Shown piece by piece: positions 10,796 through 22,902 of a DNA stretch of 64,000 bases. Each line of letters starts with the position of its first letter. Position 1 is the first letter of the stretch. This stretch comes from Raphanus sativus (taxonomy: Eukaryota; Streptophyta; Magnoliopsida; Brassicales; Brassicaceae). Below the pieces are notes generated by a model. That model saw only the letters and a program-made list of their open reading frames with translations, was not told the DNA's origin and did not search any database. The DNA lies in the NCBI RefSeq assembly GCF_000801105.2, contig NC_079515.1:7378001-7442000 (forward strand), written 5' to 3'. The position numbers and the translations under genes are program-made.

Positions 10796-12751
10796 TTAGT
10801 TCTTCAATGGAAGAAACTCATAGAAACAGTGGGGGCCACTCTCTTTCTCTTTCCCACCATCTCTACCATTGTTACAAAACCCTTCTTTTCTCAGTGGAAA
10901 TAGTTCTAGTGTTTGTTCTTGGTGATCCACTTCACCGTTTAAGCAATCTTCACGACGTTCTTCATCTTTATTATCATCACAAGTTCCAGTGTTCGTTGCT
11001 GCTCTTGTCCTCAGAAATAAAGGTGAAATTGTGACGGTATCTTTAGCAGCGGAAACAGTACTGTTGCTAGTGGAGAAGTTAGACGAAACAGTAGTGGAAT
11101 TGAGAATGAGTTGATGATGTTGTTGTTGTTGTTGTGAAGAAGGGTAATGTCCAGGTGCAAGCTGCATCATCTGCGACATGGCATTTCTCCCGGGAAAGTT
11201 TTGTCTCTCGTCTCCTACATGACGACCATTGCGCTTCGTTGCTACCATCGCTATTGAGACAGGCTCCTCATGATGATTAAGGTCATGAGGTTTCTGATAT
11301 GCAAAAAAAAATTTTAGTCAATTGGCATTGGAACATGCAAAATTTGGGAACGAATAAGTCAAAATCTTGGCAAAGCGACAAACTTTATGCTTTGAAAAAA
11401 ACGAATCACACAGACCCAAAGTAAAATTCCTGAAAAGGACAGAAGTCCAAGGAGAATGAGACCGTTAAAAGCAGGGTCAAGACGGTCTTTTGAAGCATGC
11501 GTTTGAGTGAAAAGCACACTATTTCATGGAGATTCAGTGAAAAACGAAGTGAAAAACGATAAAAATCGATCGTACGTAGCAGATGTCCCGACAGAAAGGC
11601 AAGAGTCTGCAGCTTTTTGTATCAATCCATCATTAAAAAAAATAAAAATACTCAAAACAATACTTAAAAGTTAATACTAATATATAATTCTCTGGTCACA
11701 AAAATACTTATTTTTTCATTTCCCAATAAGCTAATCTCTTTGCCTTTGTTTTCATTTTCAAATTTTTTTAAAGTTTCCAAAAAGAGAATGCACTAATTCT
11801 TAAGAGAATTCTCTTTGTAATCATATGCCAATTATATCATATCATAAACCCTTAACTACATTCCCTTTCATCAGAAAATATAGTGAATAGAAAACAAACA
11901 TGCCTACAATATACGCATATAAACAGTTTACAAAAAAAAAAAATATACGCATATAAATATACCTCTGGTTGTATGTCGCATCCGACCGAACATATCCAGT
12001 TCTTCGTCTGTTCAACCTTGTAACCTGTAAAATTTAAATAAACCTAAATTAAGATTTAATGTATTAAAAAGCCAATTTACAAACCAAAAAAAGATTTAAT
12101 GCATTAAAATATGATCCACATTCTGTTTCTAATATTATGGTCTCTCACTTGGTGGATATTTCTTGTCAAACCCGTGGTTTGAGACAAGACTAGTTGTAGT
12201 AAAGACAGATTCGTCGTGGCCATTTTCCATCTGTCGTCGCCGTTTTTGGCGTTCACGGGCTTTGTGGTTTTGGAACCAATAGAAAACGTTTTTGCCTTCG
12301 ATCTTCCCGTACCGTCGTAGCTGCGCCGTGATTTTTTGGATATGGTCGGCCGAAGGAGTTCTGGTTCCTTTTTGGTAAAGCTCTTCAAGAGCCTTTAACT
12401 GATCCGGTGTCGGATTCCACCGTGAGCTCACCATTAACGGTGGATGTTGAGGCTCTGAGTTTAGCATCATGAGCTCCCTCTTGTTCTGCTCAGCTGTCAT
12501 TGTCGTCATCACTGCTTTACAAAATCATAACAAGAAAAAAAAATGAGCATTGTTTTTTGCTAGATATACAGAACATTTAGAAAAGTATAATTTTTTGTGG
12601 GGTGGGGGGTGGGGAGAGAGAGACCCATGTTAAAGCGGTGGTCGGAGTTGGCGGCAGTGGGGCAAGATGAGAGGCGTGGGATGAGAGGACGAAGCTTTCT
12701 TCCTCCGTTGAAGGAATCTGCACCGCCTTCGTTGTAACCCATCATCCACAT
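10796..12751 (-). CDS. WOX1: WUSCHEL-related homeobox 1 transcription factor
   Basis: Four exons on the minus strand: 12751-12625, 12511-12149, 12024-11963 and 11293-10796. They join in frame to 349 residues; the Arabidopsis protein is about 350. The start is the ATG opening [17 protein letters not shown], which matches the WOX1 N-terminus as I remember it. Residues about 72-137 are the atypical WOX homeodomain with [16 protein letters not shown] as recognition helix. TLELFPL (312-318) is the WUS box that recruits TOPLESS-type co-repressors, and the protein ends YEFLPLKN, typical of the WOX1/PRS clade. WOX1 acts in the nucleus in leaf blade and margin outgrowth, redundantly with PRS. Glutamine repeats (CAA runs, about 11120-11135) vary the middle. 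It is transcribed divergently from the PPR gene. No damage seen. Confidence 0.93.
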
Positions 12752-12899
12752 TTTGAACTATTTTTATATTTTTATGTGGATTTTGGAGCGGAGAGAGAGA
12801 TAATAATTAGATGTTCATAAAAAACTAGATATTAGGGTTTTGTCTATTTTACTGGAATTTTGAAGATGAGAATTATATGGTAGAAGGAGGAAATAGACA

Positions 12900-12908
12900 A
12901 ATATATAG
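12900..12908 (-). promoter_or_regulatory. Candidate TATA box of WOX1
   Basis: CTATATATT on the minus strand, about 150 bp upstream of the WOX1 start codon. The position suits a leader of roughly 110-120 bases; inferred from spacing only. Confidence 0.35.
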
Positions 12909-12909
12909 T

Positions 12910-15807
12910 AGAAAGTGCTATTGGATGGTTTATGGGTTTGAATGTTGAGATATCTTCTTTTATGTGAATGTGAGTATGGGAGCATGCAAATGGGGTTTTG
13001 CTAGCACACGCATATGTGTATATGTATATATACTGATAGATATAACGCGTTCTTTTAAAATTGTTTTTCTTTTTTCACAAATTCACATTCACATAGATAG
13101 AAATAATCATTTATTTGTTTTCTCCGTTTTATTGCTTTTATTTTATAAACTCATCACCGGATTTCACAAACAAATTAACATTTTTATGTGAAAGAAGTAA
13201 TAACACATTAACAAAATTCTTTTAATTTGATCAAAACATACATATATAATAGAATTATTTTTGTATGAAGAATGTGATATATTCTTATAATGAATAGTAT
13301 TATATATGTATGAATATTATTTCGCTATGGCTTGTCGATTTGATAGACAACATGTACAATTAATGTAAACTGTATTTTTTTCATACACATTAGACCCAAA
13401 TGCATCCATACTTACATGAAAAATCTCCTCTATTCCAATTGTTCACTATAGCCTATAACTAAAAGAAGTTATAGTTCAGGAGTGCTTATGAACATGGTAC
13501 TAAACATGGGTAGTACAAAATTAAAAAGTCAGGTTAATTTGCGGATGAGTACACTACAAGCACATTGTAATTTAGCACACTAACTGACATACGTACAAAT
13601 AGGACAGAATCCAAGAAGAACAGTAATACTAATTACAAATCATAAAAGACACTAATGCTAATTAGCGATACAATAAATGCATTGATTATATTTTGCCTCT
13701 GTGGGAACACCTGATTAACATCAAAACCGTTCGAACAAACAAATGGATTATCATGACGAAATACTACGTACGATGAAACAAAATTTTATACTACTAATTA
13801 CCTACATGGCCGGTGTTCTAATTCACTAAATGATTTTCTGGAATGATGTAACTACTTTCTTAGTTTTATATTTGAAATCTCATACATGATTTTGAATGAT
13901 GTAACTACACTCTTAGTTAAGTTTCAAAAAAAAAGAAAACATTCTTAGTTGTATACTTAATAGGACATATTATTATGAATGAAAATTGAAAAGGAAGAAG
14001 ATGAGATTGACAAGTAAGTGGGGAAAAGAAGAGATAGGAGAACGTGGAATTCTGGGAAATGAATGATATGGGGAGATGCGAAGGAGCTTAAAACGACGTG
14101 ACATTCTCCCATCTGTCTCCATCACTCCTTTTCTTTCATTCTTTTTTCCCCTTTTTCATTTTTACTGCTTCATAATATATATACTACAGAATAAGTATTC
14201 GAGATAAATGTATATGTGTGTGGTGGCTTTCACTATTCTTCTTGTTCTCAACTGCCCCATTGCTTTTTCTCCTTTACACTCTTCACCTCTTCTCCTTTGT
14301 CTCTCTCAAACCCACTTTTCCATAAAACCCTTTTCTTCTCTTTGGGATCTTAAATCCTCCTTTTCTGTCTTTTCCAAGCCCTAATCCATTTGTTTTTACC
14401 CCATTTTTTGGATGTTTGCAATATATGTTAATCCTTGGTTTTGTAAAAGATATGCTAATTAATATCGTGTCTTTTCTTTATTTGTTTTAATGATCATGTG
14501 ATGGACAACGTTACATTGTACTAGCTCTCGTTTGATGCGACTCATTAGCTATATATATCTAGATGTTACATTGACTATTGTAGAAGGCATATTAGTAATG
14601 TGGAAAAAAAATGTTAATATGTTTTGAATTAACTTGAAAATATAATTTTACTGAAGTCGGCCGGCCGACTTTAGTTCTTCAAACTTCAAAGGAATTACAT
14701 TTGTGAATATTACTTTAGTTAATCATTCACATGATCAAATTTGTGATTCTGGTCTGGCTTTCTTCAAACTTCTATACTATTTGTTCCGAAGTAAACAAAT
14801 TACCAATGAGTATACGTACTATATAATTCTGTTTCTTCTTCTTACATTTCCTTTTTAACAAGAAATAGATTTTAAAATAACGTTTTCAGCACAGTTTGTA
14901 TCTTTTAAAACTCATGCATAAAGGTCTCTGAGAAATCTTGACATTACTACAACTGTATCTATTTCTCGTTTACAGAAGAATTATTGATGTCATGTCAGAT
15001 ATATAAAAACTCGATTGATAAATACTCCAACGAGTGGCTTACATTTGGACCACAAACCTAATGCATTGCACACGGTTTATCTGGTTTAGATTAAAGTTTG
15101 TCATGATTTATTTTTGTAAAAATACAAACTTAATTTACTAGCTAAGTTCATTTTTGTTTACACCATATAGAACTAATTAAGGTGTTTTTCTTTTGAAAAA
15201 AACTAATTAAGGTGTTATCTTTTCTTTTTCAGCCAAAACAGTACGTATATAATTAAGAAAATAATTCTTCACAAATATTTTAATATGATATAGGTAAAAT
15301 CATTTGTCGTGATTCTGTGTATGGATCTAGGTTACAAAAGATGTTGTGATGGAATAGTGTACTATATGTAACTACATTTTTGATTTTTTTTTGACAACGA
15401 ACTACGTTTGAATAATGATGTTAAAAATGACAAAAAAAAATTAATAGAACCAAGTACTTATGTTATCTTGAAGTTCGATCATAAATTCCATAAAATTTCA
15501 GTCTTAGTTTAAAGTTAAATCATCTTAATTATAGCTTTAGCTATAGAAATATTCATCTACTAAAATTAAGAAAAACTTTAAAGGATTCTTTTTTCATCAC
15601 ACAAATTTCTTCATACTCGCACAAGTCCACAACACAGAGAAAAGTTAATACCCTCTACTATAAGTTGGGCCGGGCTTACATACACAACACTACGCAGGCC
15701 CAATGAAAGGATTAGCCCCATCGAGCAATAAATAGTACAAAGGAGAAAAACACTCGTGTCATATAAAAGCCAGTTTCAAAAAAATCAAACACACTTGCAA
15801 AGTCATC
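12910..15807. other. Divergent spacer between WOX1 and the PPR gene
   Basis: About 2.9 kb, mostly AT-rich. At about 14080-14410 there is a long C/T-rich tract preceded by ATAATATATATAC (about 14172-14184), which looks like a TATA box and pyrimidine-rich leader, but no open frame follows. ATAAATAG at about 15728 could serve the PPR gene. Two blocks of TTTTTTTTGA-type sequence are the only other features noted. Confidence 0.45.
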
Positions 15808-17871
15808 ATGTTCTTCATCTCTCGCCTGCGAGCAAAAAAAAACGGCTTCTACCACACCTTCTTCTCCACGCCTCTCTCTTCCTCATCCGCCTCCGTATCA
15901 AAACCCCCAGAACATGTTCTCGACCCTCGATTAGAAGACGATGCAATACAAGAAGAAGAACAAGAAGACCGTCGACGCAGCGTCACCGACAGAGCTTACT
16001 GGAGAAGACGGATACACAGTCTCTGCACCCTCCGTAAAAGCCCCGACGAAGCTCTTCGAATCATCGACGGCCTCACCCTCCGCGGATACCGTCCCGACTC
16101 GCTCAACCTCAGCAGCGTGATCCACTCTCTCTGCGACGCCGGAAGGTTCGAAGAAGCTCACCGTCGCTGCCTCCTCTTCGTCGCTTCGGGTTTCGTCCCC
16201 GACGAGCGCACCTGCAACGTCGTCATCGCGAGGCTGCTCGATTCCGGGGCTCCGGCGAGCACGTTGAGGGTGATACACCGTCTGATCGGTGCCAAGAGGG
16301 AGTTCGTCCCGTCGCTGACGAATTATAACCGTCTGATCAATCAGATGTGTTTGATGTGTAGAGTGAGGGACGCGCATAGGCTTGTGTTTGAGATGAGGAG
16401 CAGAGGGCATAGACCGAACGTTGTGACGTACACGACTCTGATCGGTGGGTACTGCGAGATCCGTGAGATTGAGGTTGCGCGGAAAGTGTTCGATGAAATG
16501 CGTGCGTGCGGCGTGAGGGGTAACTGTCTCACGTTGAGTGTTCTTATTGGTGGGTTTTTGAAAAGGAGGGATCTTGAAGGAGGAAGGAAGCTGATGGAGG
16601 AGCTTTGGGGAGAGATGATGGATGAGAGTGATGCATCAGTGAAGTCAGCGGCTTTTGCGAATCTCGTTGATTCTCTGTGCAGGGAAGGGTGTTTCAACGA
16701 CGTTTTCGAGATTGCTGAGGATATGCCGCAGAGTGATTCCGTGAATGTTGAGTTCGCTTACGGGCATATGATGGATTCGTTGTGTAGATATAAGAGGAAC
16801 CATGGAGCTGCGAGGATTGTTTATATAATGAAGTGTAAAGGGTTGAGACCTAGGAGTACATCTTACAATGCTATCATTCATGGTTTGTGCAAGGATGATG
16901 GGTGTATGAGGGGTTATCAGTTGCTAGAAGAGGGATCTGAGTTTGGTTTTTTCCCGTCTGAGTATACTTATAAGCTCTTAGTCGAGAGTCTATGCAAGGA
17001 GCATGAGACTGGTAAGGCGAGGAATGTTCTAGAGCTTATGTTGAGAAAAGAAGGAACTGATAGAACTAGAATATATAATATCTACCTACGAGCTCTCTGT
17101 GTAGTGGATAACCCGACAGAAATCTTGAATGTACTGGTTAGTATGCTTCAGGGAGACTGTAGGCCCGATGAGTATACACTTAACACAGTCATTGATGGAT
17201 TTTGCAAGATGGGTAGGGTGGATGATGCCATGAAAGTTCTTGGCGATATGATGACGGGGAAGTTCTGCGCGCCTGATGCTGTGACTTTAACTACTGTTAT
17301 GTGTGGCTTGCTTACTCAAGGAAGAGCAGAGGAAGCTCTTGATGTGTTGAATAGGGTTATGCCAGAGAACGGGTTAAAGCCAAGTGTTGTTACATACAAC
17401 GCTGTTATGCGTGGACTGTTCAAGCTCCGTAAGGGAGTTGAAGCTATGCGTGTGTTTGATCAGATGGCAAAGGCAGGTGTGAGCGCAGATAATACTACCT
17501 ATGCTATTATCATTGACGGGTTGTGTGTCACTGGTCAGGTGGATAAGGCAAAGAGGTTCTGGGACGATGTGATATGGCCATCAGGCAGACATGATGCGTA
17601 CGTGTATTCAGCATTTCTGAAAGGTCTTTGTCGGTTTGGTAGTCTAAGTGACGCTTGCCATTTCCTATACGAGCTGGCGGATGCTGGAGCGGTTCCTAAT
17701 GTCGTGTGCTATAACATTGTGATTGATGAATGTAGTAGAAGTGGGTTGAGGAGAGAAGCGTACCAGATTATAGAGGAGATGAGGAAGAACGGTCAGGCTC
17801 CAGATGCTGTCACATGGAGGATATTAGATAAACTACACGATTCAAGGGCCTTAGCAGTGGAAGGAGAGTAA
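15808..17871 (+). CDS. P-class pentatricopeptide repeat protein
   Basis: A single intronless frame of 687 residues, as usual for plant PPR genes. After an N-terminal segment rich in basic and hydroxylated residues (a possible organelle transit peptide) come tandem 35-residue PPR units from about residue 90 to the end. Typical signatures are VVTYTTLIGGYCE, STSYNAIIHGLCK, EYTLNTVIDGFCKMGR, VVTYNAVMRGLFK and VVCYNIVIDE. No E or DYW extension follows, so it is P-class: such proteins bind organelle RNA in a sequence-specific way and affect its stability, splicing or translation. Position between WOX1 and HAL3A and length match Arabidopsis At3g18020. The GC-rich 5' third contrasts with the spacers. 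The RNA target cannot be told by eye; a mitochondrial or plastid location is inferred. Confidence 0.92.
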   Translation: MFFISRLRAKKNGFYHTFFSTPLSSSSASVSKPPEHVLDPRLEDDAIQEEEQEDRRRSVTDRAYWRRRIHSLCTLRKSPDEALRIIDGLTLRGYRPDSLNLSSVIHSLCDAGRFEEAHRRCLLFVASGFVPDERTCNVVIARLLDSGAPASTLRVIHRLIGAKREFVPSLTNYNRLINQMCLMCRVRDAHRLVFEMRSRGHRPNVVTYTTLIGGYCEIREIEVARKVFDEMRACGVRGNCLTLSVLIGGFLKRRDLEGGRKLMEELWGEMMDESDASVKSAAFANLVDSLCREGCFNDVFEIAEDMPQSDSVNVEFAYGHMMDSLCRYKRNHGAARIVYIMKCKGLRPRSTSYNAIIHGLCKDDGCMRGYQLLEEGSEFGFFPSEYTYKLLVESLCKEHETGKARNVLELMLRKEGTDRTRIYNIYLRALCVVDNPTEILNVLVSMLQGDCRPDEYTLNTVIDGFCKMGRVDDAMKVLGDMMTGKFCAPDAVTLTTVMCGLLTQGRAEEALDVLNRVMPENGLKPSVVTYNAVMRGLFKLRKGVEAMRVFDQMAKAGVSADNTTYAIIIDGLCVTGQVDKAKRFWDDVIWPSGRHDAYVYSAFLKGLCRFGSLSDACHFLYELADAGAVPNVVCYNIVIDECSRSGLRREAYQIIEEMRKNGQAPDAVTWRILDKLHDSRALAVEGE

Positions 17872-18267
17872 TCTTTGGAACTCTGCAACCTCAGGAGAAA
17901 GTGTTTCAAAAGCAGTAAACTTCATGCTTATGGCATCTCTTACATTTTTGATTTCATGATTACTGGTAGAATGTAAAGCTGCTTGGTGATCTTAGAATTG
18001 GTTTAACTTATCCACCATGCCAACCCTGTTTGTAAGTTCTTTGCCGGTAAAATTCACTAGTTTCAGAGAGCTCAGATAGTTTAATACTAAGCTTAGATAA
18101 ACTTAAATAGTTTTCTACAGCAACATGAGTTGAGACATCAACCCAGATTCCAGACAGCTGTTTTAAAGATGTACAATAAACAAGCATTACAAACTGAATA
18201 ATCATCTATTATCTATGACACTGAAAACAGAACCAACCAATGCAAAGTGGACACCACCATGGTCTTT
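17872..18267. other. Convergent spacer between PPR gene and HAL3A
   Basis: About 400 bp shared by the two 3' ends. Nothing coding was seen. Confidence 0.6.
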
Positions 18268-18971
18268 TTAACTTGTACCACCACTTTGCTGATGAGCCTG
18301 CGACTCCCAGAAGAGCCTGACAGTGGAATAGATAAGAGAAGGCTCAGCCATGGCGCCGTTACCATAGTCCCCACACGCCAATCTCTTCTTGATGGGAGGA
18401 ATAAGCGTGACTCCAAGTTCATCAAGCGACAACAAATGCCTTTCTGTAAAAGGATTGTTCCACATCAAAGTATTCATCGCAGGTGCTACGAAAAGCGGTT
18501 TGCTATAATCCCAAGCTCGAATGATACAAGTCAGAAGATTATCACACAGCCCACCAGCAATCTATAAAGAGACAAAAAAAAGTAAATTTCAGACAAAGAA
18601 AACTTCAAGTTAGGGTCTTTAGATGTTTTTACCTTCCCTAATGTGTTAGCAGACAAAGGAGCAATGACCAAAACATCAGCCCAGCGTCTGAGCTCGATGT
18701 GAAGCACAGGATCGCCGATCTTGTTCCAGCTCGACCACTCATCTTCATCAGTGTACAGAGTCACTTCCCCTGGGAGAGAGAGTCTGTCGACGAAATGCAG
18801 AGACGATTTCGTGACGACGGCTCTCACTTCAGCCCACTCTGTGAAACAATGGCAGAGATTGCCGAATTTGATGGCGGCGACGCTTCCGCTTGAAGCGAGT
18901 AGTACACGTGGTTTCCTCGGAGAGGAGGGTTGCACTTCCATGTCTTCCCTGTCTCGTTTCCCAGTTTCCAT
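18268..18971 (-). CDS. HAL3A: Phosphopantothenoylcysteine decarboxylase (HAL3A)
   Basis: Two exons on the minus strand, 18971-18633 and 18561-18268, joining in frame to 210 residues (Arabidopsis HAL3A is about 209). The enzyme is an FMN flavoprotein that decarboxylates 4'-phosphopantothenoylcysteine to 4'-phosphopantetheine in coenzyme A synthesis; plant HAL3 has also been linked to salt tolerance and growth. Visible motifs are the flavin loop SGSVAAIK (28-35), the active His91 in VLHIELR, APLSANTLGKIAGG (104-117), the substrate-clamp motif PAMNTLMW (140-147, with Asn143) and Cys176 in ACGDYGNG. These correspond to His90, Asn142 and Cys175 of AtHAL3a. All key residues are present, so it should be active as the usual trimer. 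It is convergent with the PPR gene. Confidence 0.94.
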
Positions 18972-19379
18972 GGCTCTTCGGAAACACTTACGGAACTAGG
19001 GGAAGGTGATGGATGGATGTGTGTTCGGCGAGGAACCCTAACCGAAACAACCGGACCTTGTCGTGAATATCAAAATGGTTTTAGAGGGAAGAGAGAGAGA
19101 ATGGATAATCATTGCTCTCATTCTGGCTGGTTAGATGGGCCGTTACCTCTCTCTGTAGGCCTTGAATCTTTTATATGGGCTTTATACTGACATTTTCTTT
19201 ATAATTTTATAAACTCTATTATAGATCATAGTGGATAAAAATAAAATATTAAGTTTGACCAAAAAAAAAAATATATTTAAAAACTAAAATTTATGTAATT
19301 ATGATATTTATTTTGATTTAGATTGAAACTAAATACTTAATATTTGAATAACTTAATTGATTCGTATGCCTTTTTCATT

Positions 19380-20130
19380 TTTTTCAGTCAAATATTAGAA
19401 AAGACAATAGATGATAAAAAATTATTAAGACAAATTCAGTTTTTTCATATTTTAGTTTTTAGTCAAACATACTATAAGAAATTAAATTTTAATAAATAAT
19501 TTTTTGATAAATAATAATCAAAACTAAGTCATTTTCGTATTTTATTAGTTTTAATTGAACATAACATTAAAAGAAACGAAACTTAGTAAATGAAATGAAC
19601 TAAGAAAAAAATCCAAGTCATATTTTCCATATTTTATTTTAGTCAATATATCATAATAAGATAAAAATATTCTAACAAAATAAATAAAAGAGAAAAAATA
19701 AAGAAATCCAAGTAAAATCCAAAGCATATTTTAGTATTTTATTTGTCAGATATATTAATAAAGAAAGATAAGAGAAAACAAAGAAATAAATCCAAATAAA
19801 ATCCAAGTCACATTGTTCATGTTTTACTTTACTCCAATCTATCATTATAAGAAAAAAAATTATAGTAAAAGAAATAGAAGAGAAACAAAGAAATAAATCC
19901 TGGTAAATCCAAGTAATATTTTCATATTTTATTTAGCCAAACATACCATTATAATAAAACAATTATAATCAAAGAAATAGAAGAGTACACAAAGAAACAA
20001 ATCCACATAAAATTCAAGTCATATTTTTATTTTAGTAAAATATATCATTATAATAAAATAATTATAATAAATAAATAAAAGAGAATACAAAGAAACAAAT
20101 CTAAGTATCTATATTTATTTTAATCAAATA
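19380..20130. repeat. Degenerate AT-rich tandem array, about 100-bp period
   Basis: A recurring block (AAATCCAAGTCATATTTT..., then TTTATTTTAGTCAA, ATATCATTATAA and AGAGAAACAAAGAAA elements in fixed order) repeats roughly every 97-107 bp, with starts near 19611, 19709, 19795, 19900, 20004 and 20100. Earlier diverged units seem to begin near 19380. Copies differ by many substitutions and small indels, so the array is old. No coding or element ends were recognised. Confidence 0.65.
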
Positions 20131-22630
20131 ATATAATATACAATTTAGTTTACAAAGTGATTTTTCATTCTAACCTTTAACGCTAAAAAGTAAACTGGTT
20201 AAAGTCGTTGTTACCTTCGATAATAATTTGCTTTATTCACTAGATTAAGTTAAATTATTAATTGATATAATTAAATTACTTAAAATAAAACTTTTTGAGT
20301 TTTCAGGTTAAAAAATAAAAAATCGTTATTAATTTTAACAAATAATTATATTAAATTAGACTAAACTATTAATTATTACTTAATGTAATAAAATTACCTA
20401 TAAAAAGAATTTTAAATTTATTAAATTGGGTTGTTGATTAAACATAATATGATAAAAAATACCCAAACATAAAATATATTTTAAAAATAAAAAGATAATT
20501 CTACATACACTATGTTGTTATCTGAAAAATATCTTTCAATTATAAAAGTTAAAAATTATAAAACAGAAACCACATAATAAAGATAATTCAAGTAAAAATC
20601 TTAATGTTATATAATCAAAATAGAAATGAAAGAGAATGATTTCAAAGACTAATTTATTAATAATTAAGTTGGTTATAAAAACTTTTTATATTTATAGTGC
20701 ATGATTTTTCAAAAAAAAACAATAATGAGTATATTGAATCATTTTAAATAATTTGATATTTGGTTTAAAATATTGAAAACATAAATTATTACTTATGATG
20801 ATTTTTTTCTAAATTAGTAATACATTTATTAATAAGTAAATATAAAATGATTATACCCGCGACTAAAACTCAAAACACAATATGGTGACCCAATTACTCT
20901 TAGTCAAACAATGTTAGTAAGAAATGAAATAAGCAGTAAATAATATTAGTTTACCGCAAAATAAAACAAAAATGTGATATGGTCTAATGGGAAATGTAGT
21001 GAGCTTAGTTAAGTTTTATCCATTAGAATAATCATTGAAATTCTAAACATACATATATGTATGTATGTGTATGTATATATTATATACGTATATAATTCTA
21101 GGGTTCATAAATTTACATAAAATCCAACCTAAATATTTTTAGAATATTTATATGGATTTTTAGAACTCCAGTCAGTAGAATTCTCTATTGGAGATGCTCT
21201 ACAATAGTTTACCGAGATTTTTTAAAACACTAAATTTAGAAACTATGAGTCAAATATCGGATTTCCTATGTTATTAAAAAAGTCAAAAACTTAACTTAAT
21301 TTATTGTTCTAATTACCATATATCAATTTTACGTTTCTTAATAGATGTAGTCCTCTGTATTTCTTGTTTCTACATCGGTTGTTATTCAAAAATTTTAACA
21401 TCTCATCAACTGAATTTGTTTCTCTATGGTTAGTATTTCCTTTGTTTTTTGTATAACAGATCATGGATCTAAAATAGTGTACTTGCTTATAACTTCCAAG
21501 AACCGACTCTGGCTAAACTATATAATATTTTACTTCAATTTAAATCATGTTTAATGTTTCATTATATATGTATCTATAAAAGAATTTTCTATTGTTATAT
21601 TTTCCAAAAAGTTTACATGTTTCAAAATATCTTGCTTTCGTATACTCGTTTCAGTTCATATGTAATCTATGTTAGTAGTGCAAGAACATTGGGTATACAT
21701 GCTTTGGTCTACTTAAAACAGCATAGCAATTGACTGATAAAACTAATCGTAAAAAAATAATTTATTCCAAGAAATTCATAAACACAGTTGGGAAAATTTT
21801 ATTATAATACACCGAACTAAATTGTTACTATTTTAATACATGCTTTTTAAGGACCTAGAACAATACAGATGCAATATAGGGCAAGGCTTCTTGGTCGAGC
21901 AGAGATAAAATTGTCGTGTAATCCATGCTTGTACTAGATCACGAAGGAACTACAGCTGAAGGTCTTTCTTATCGGTAGTCTCTCGTTTATGCAGAAGTGT
22001 TGAATTATCTTAATGGCCAATGCAAATATGAGAGATGATAGTATCACTTTTGTATATTCTATGGAGCAAGCTTGGCGAAGTCATGGTTCACCCTTAACAG
22101 TTCCCACTTCGCAGTCTCATGGACAAGAGATGTCAATGTGCCTCAAGTCCATGAGCTTATTGTCTGTAGACCATACTTTCACTGCAGGTAATAGGGCTGC
22201 AATGGAGATCGCCATGATCACTGGTACCAATGGATCATTTTTGGTCCCTTTCTCTAACTTTTCTTGAACTTATTATCTGCTCTTGGGAGCTTTCTTGTAT
22301 GATGCATATTGCCATTTTAATATTTTTCAAGCTTTCATACGAGTATAACGCTGTTTATATTTAGAATGGGTTTTCTCACCGTTAACAAAAGAACAATACA
22401 TGAACTGTTTTATTCATTTTACAAAATAACACAGATTTAAAACTAAGAAACTGCCATACAATATTTCTGCGTCCCCAAGACAAATATATCAAGAATGATG
22501 GAACATAAGCACCCATATTAGATGATGGTAATGTCTACAGTTTTGCACGTTACATTTAAAGAGCCCATATGTCAATATAACAAGGTCAAAAGGAGTATAC
22601 TAAAGCCTAAAACGAGTGTAGCTAACTAGG
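20131..22630. other. AT-rich intergenic DNA, no confident gene
   Basis: Homopolymer-rich, gene-free sequence. About 21040-21110 has an alternating ATGTATGTATATAT microsatellite. The stretch 21850-22270 is less AT-rich and holds an 84-codon frame (22013-22267) without recognisable domains; it may be a decayed transposon remnant. Confidence 0.5.
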
Positions 22631-22745
22631 TCAAAGTATCTCAATGGTAGATGAGTCCACTATGTATACCGAAGGACTAAAGTTCAAAGTGTCTCAACGG
22701 TAGATGAGTCCACTATGTATACCAGAGGACAAGAGTTCAAACTGA
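22631..22745 (+). repeat. Two tandem 53-bp tRNA-like units (SINE remnant)
   Basis: Units at 22631-22683 and 22684-22736 each carry TCTCAAYGGTAGATGAG (box A-like) and end in a TTCAAA segment (box B-like, best as GAGTTCAAACTG at the right end). The order and spacing resemble the head of a tRNA-derived SINE, duplicated in tandem. A real tRNA is unlikely because no cloverleaf or acceptor stem is evident. Confidence 0.4.
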
Positions 22746-22902
22746 ATTCAAAAGTAGCTGACTAGTTGATTAAAATTAACTGTAGACATGGAATATGTAT
22801 GAATATATATTAATAATAACGAGTGAAGACAATTAATATGGAACTAAGATATTCGACCTCTATAACTATAACTAACATATAAACAAAACGGAAGCAGAAT
22901 AT

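Noticed and set aside
16341..16881. Minus-strand open frames within the PPR gene
   Set aside because: Antisense shadows of an intact 687-codon PPR frame.
22013..22267. 84-codon frame in the HAL3A-HON4 spacer
   Set aside because: No domain or splice support; possibly decayed transposon sequence.
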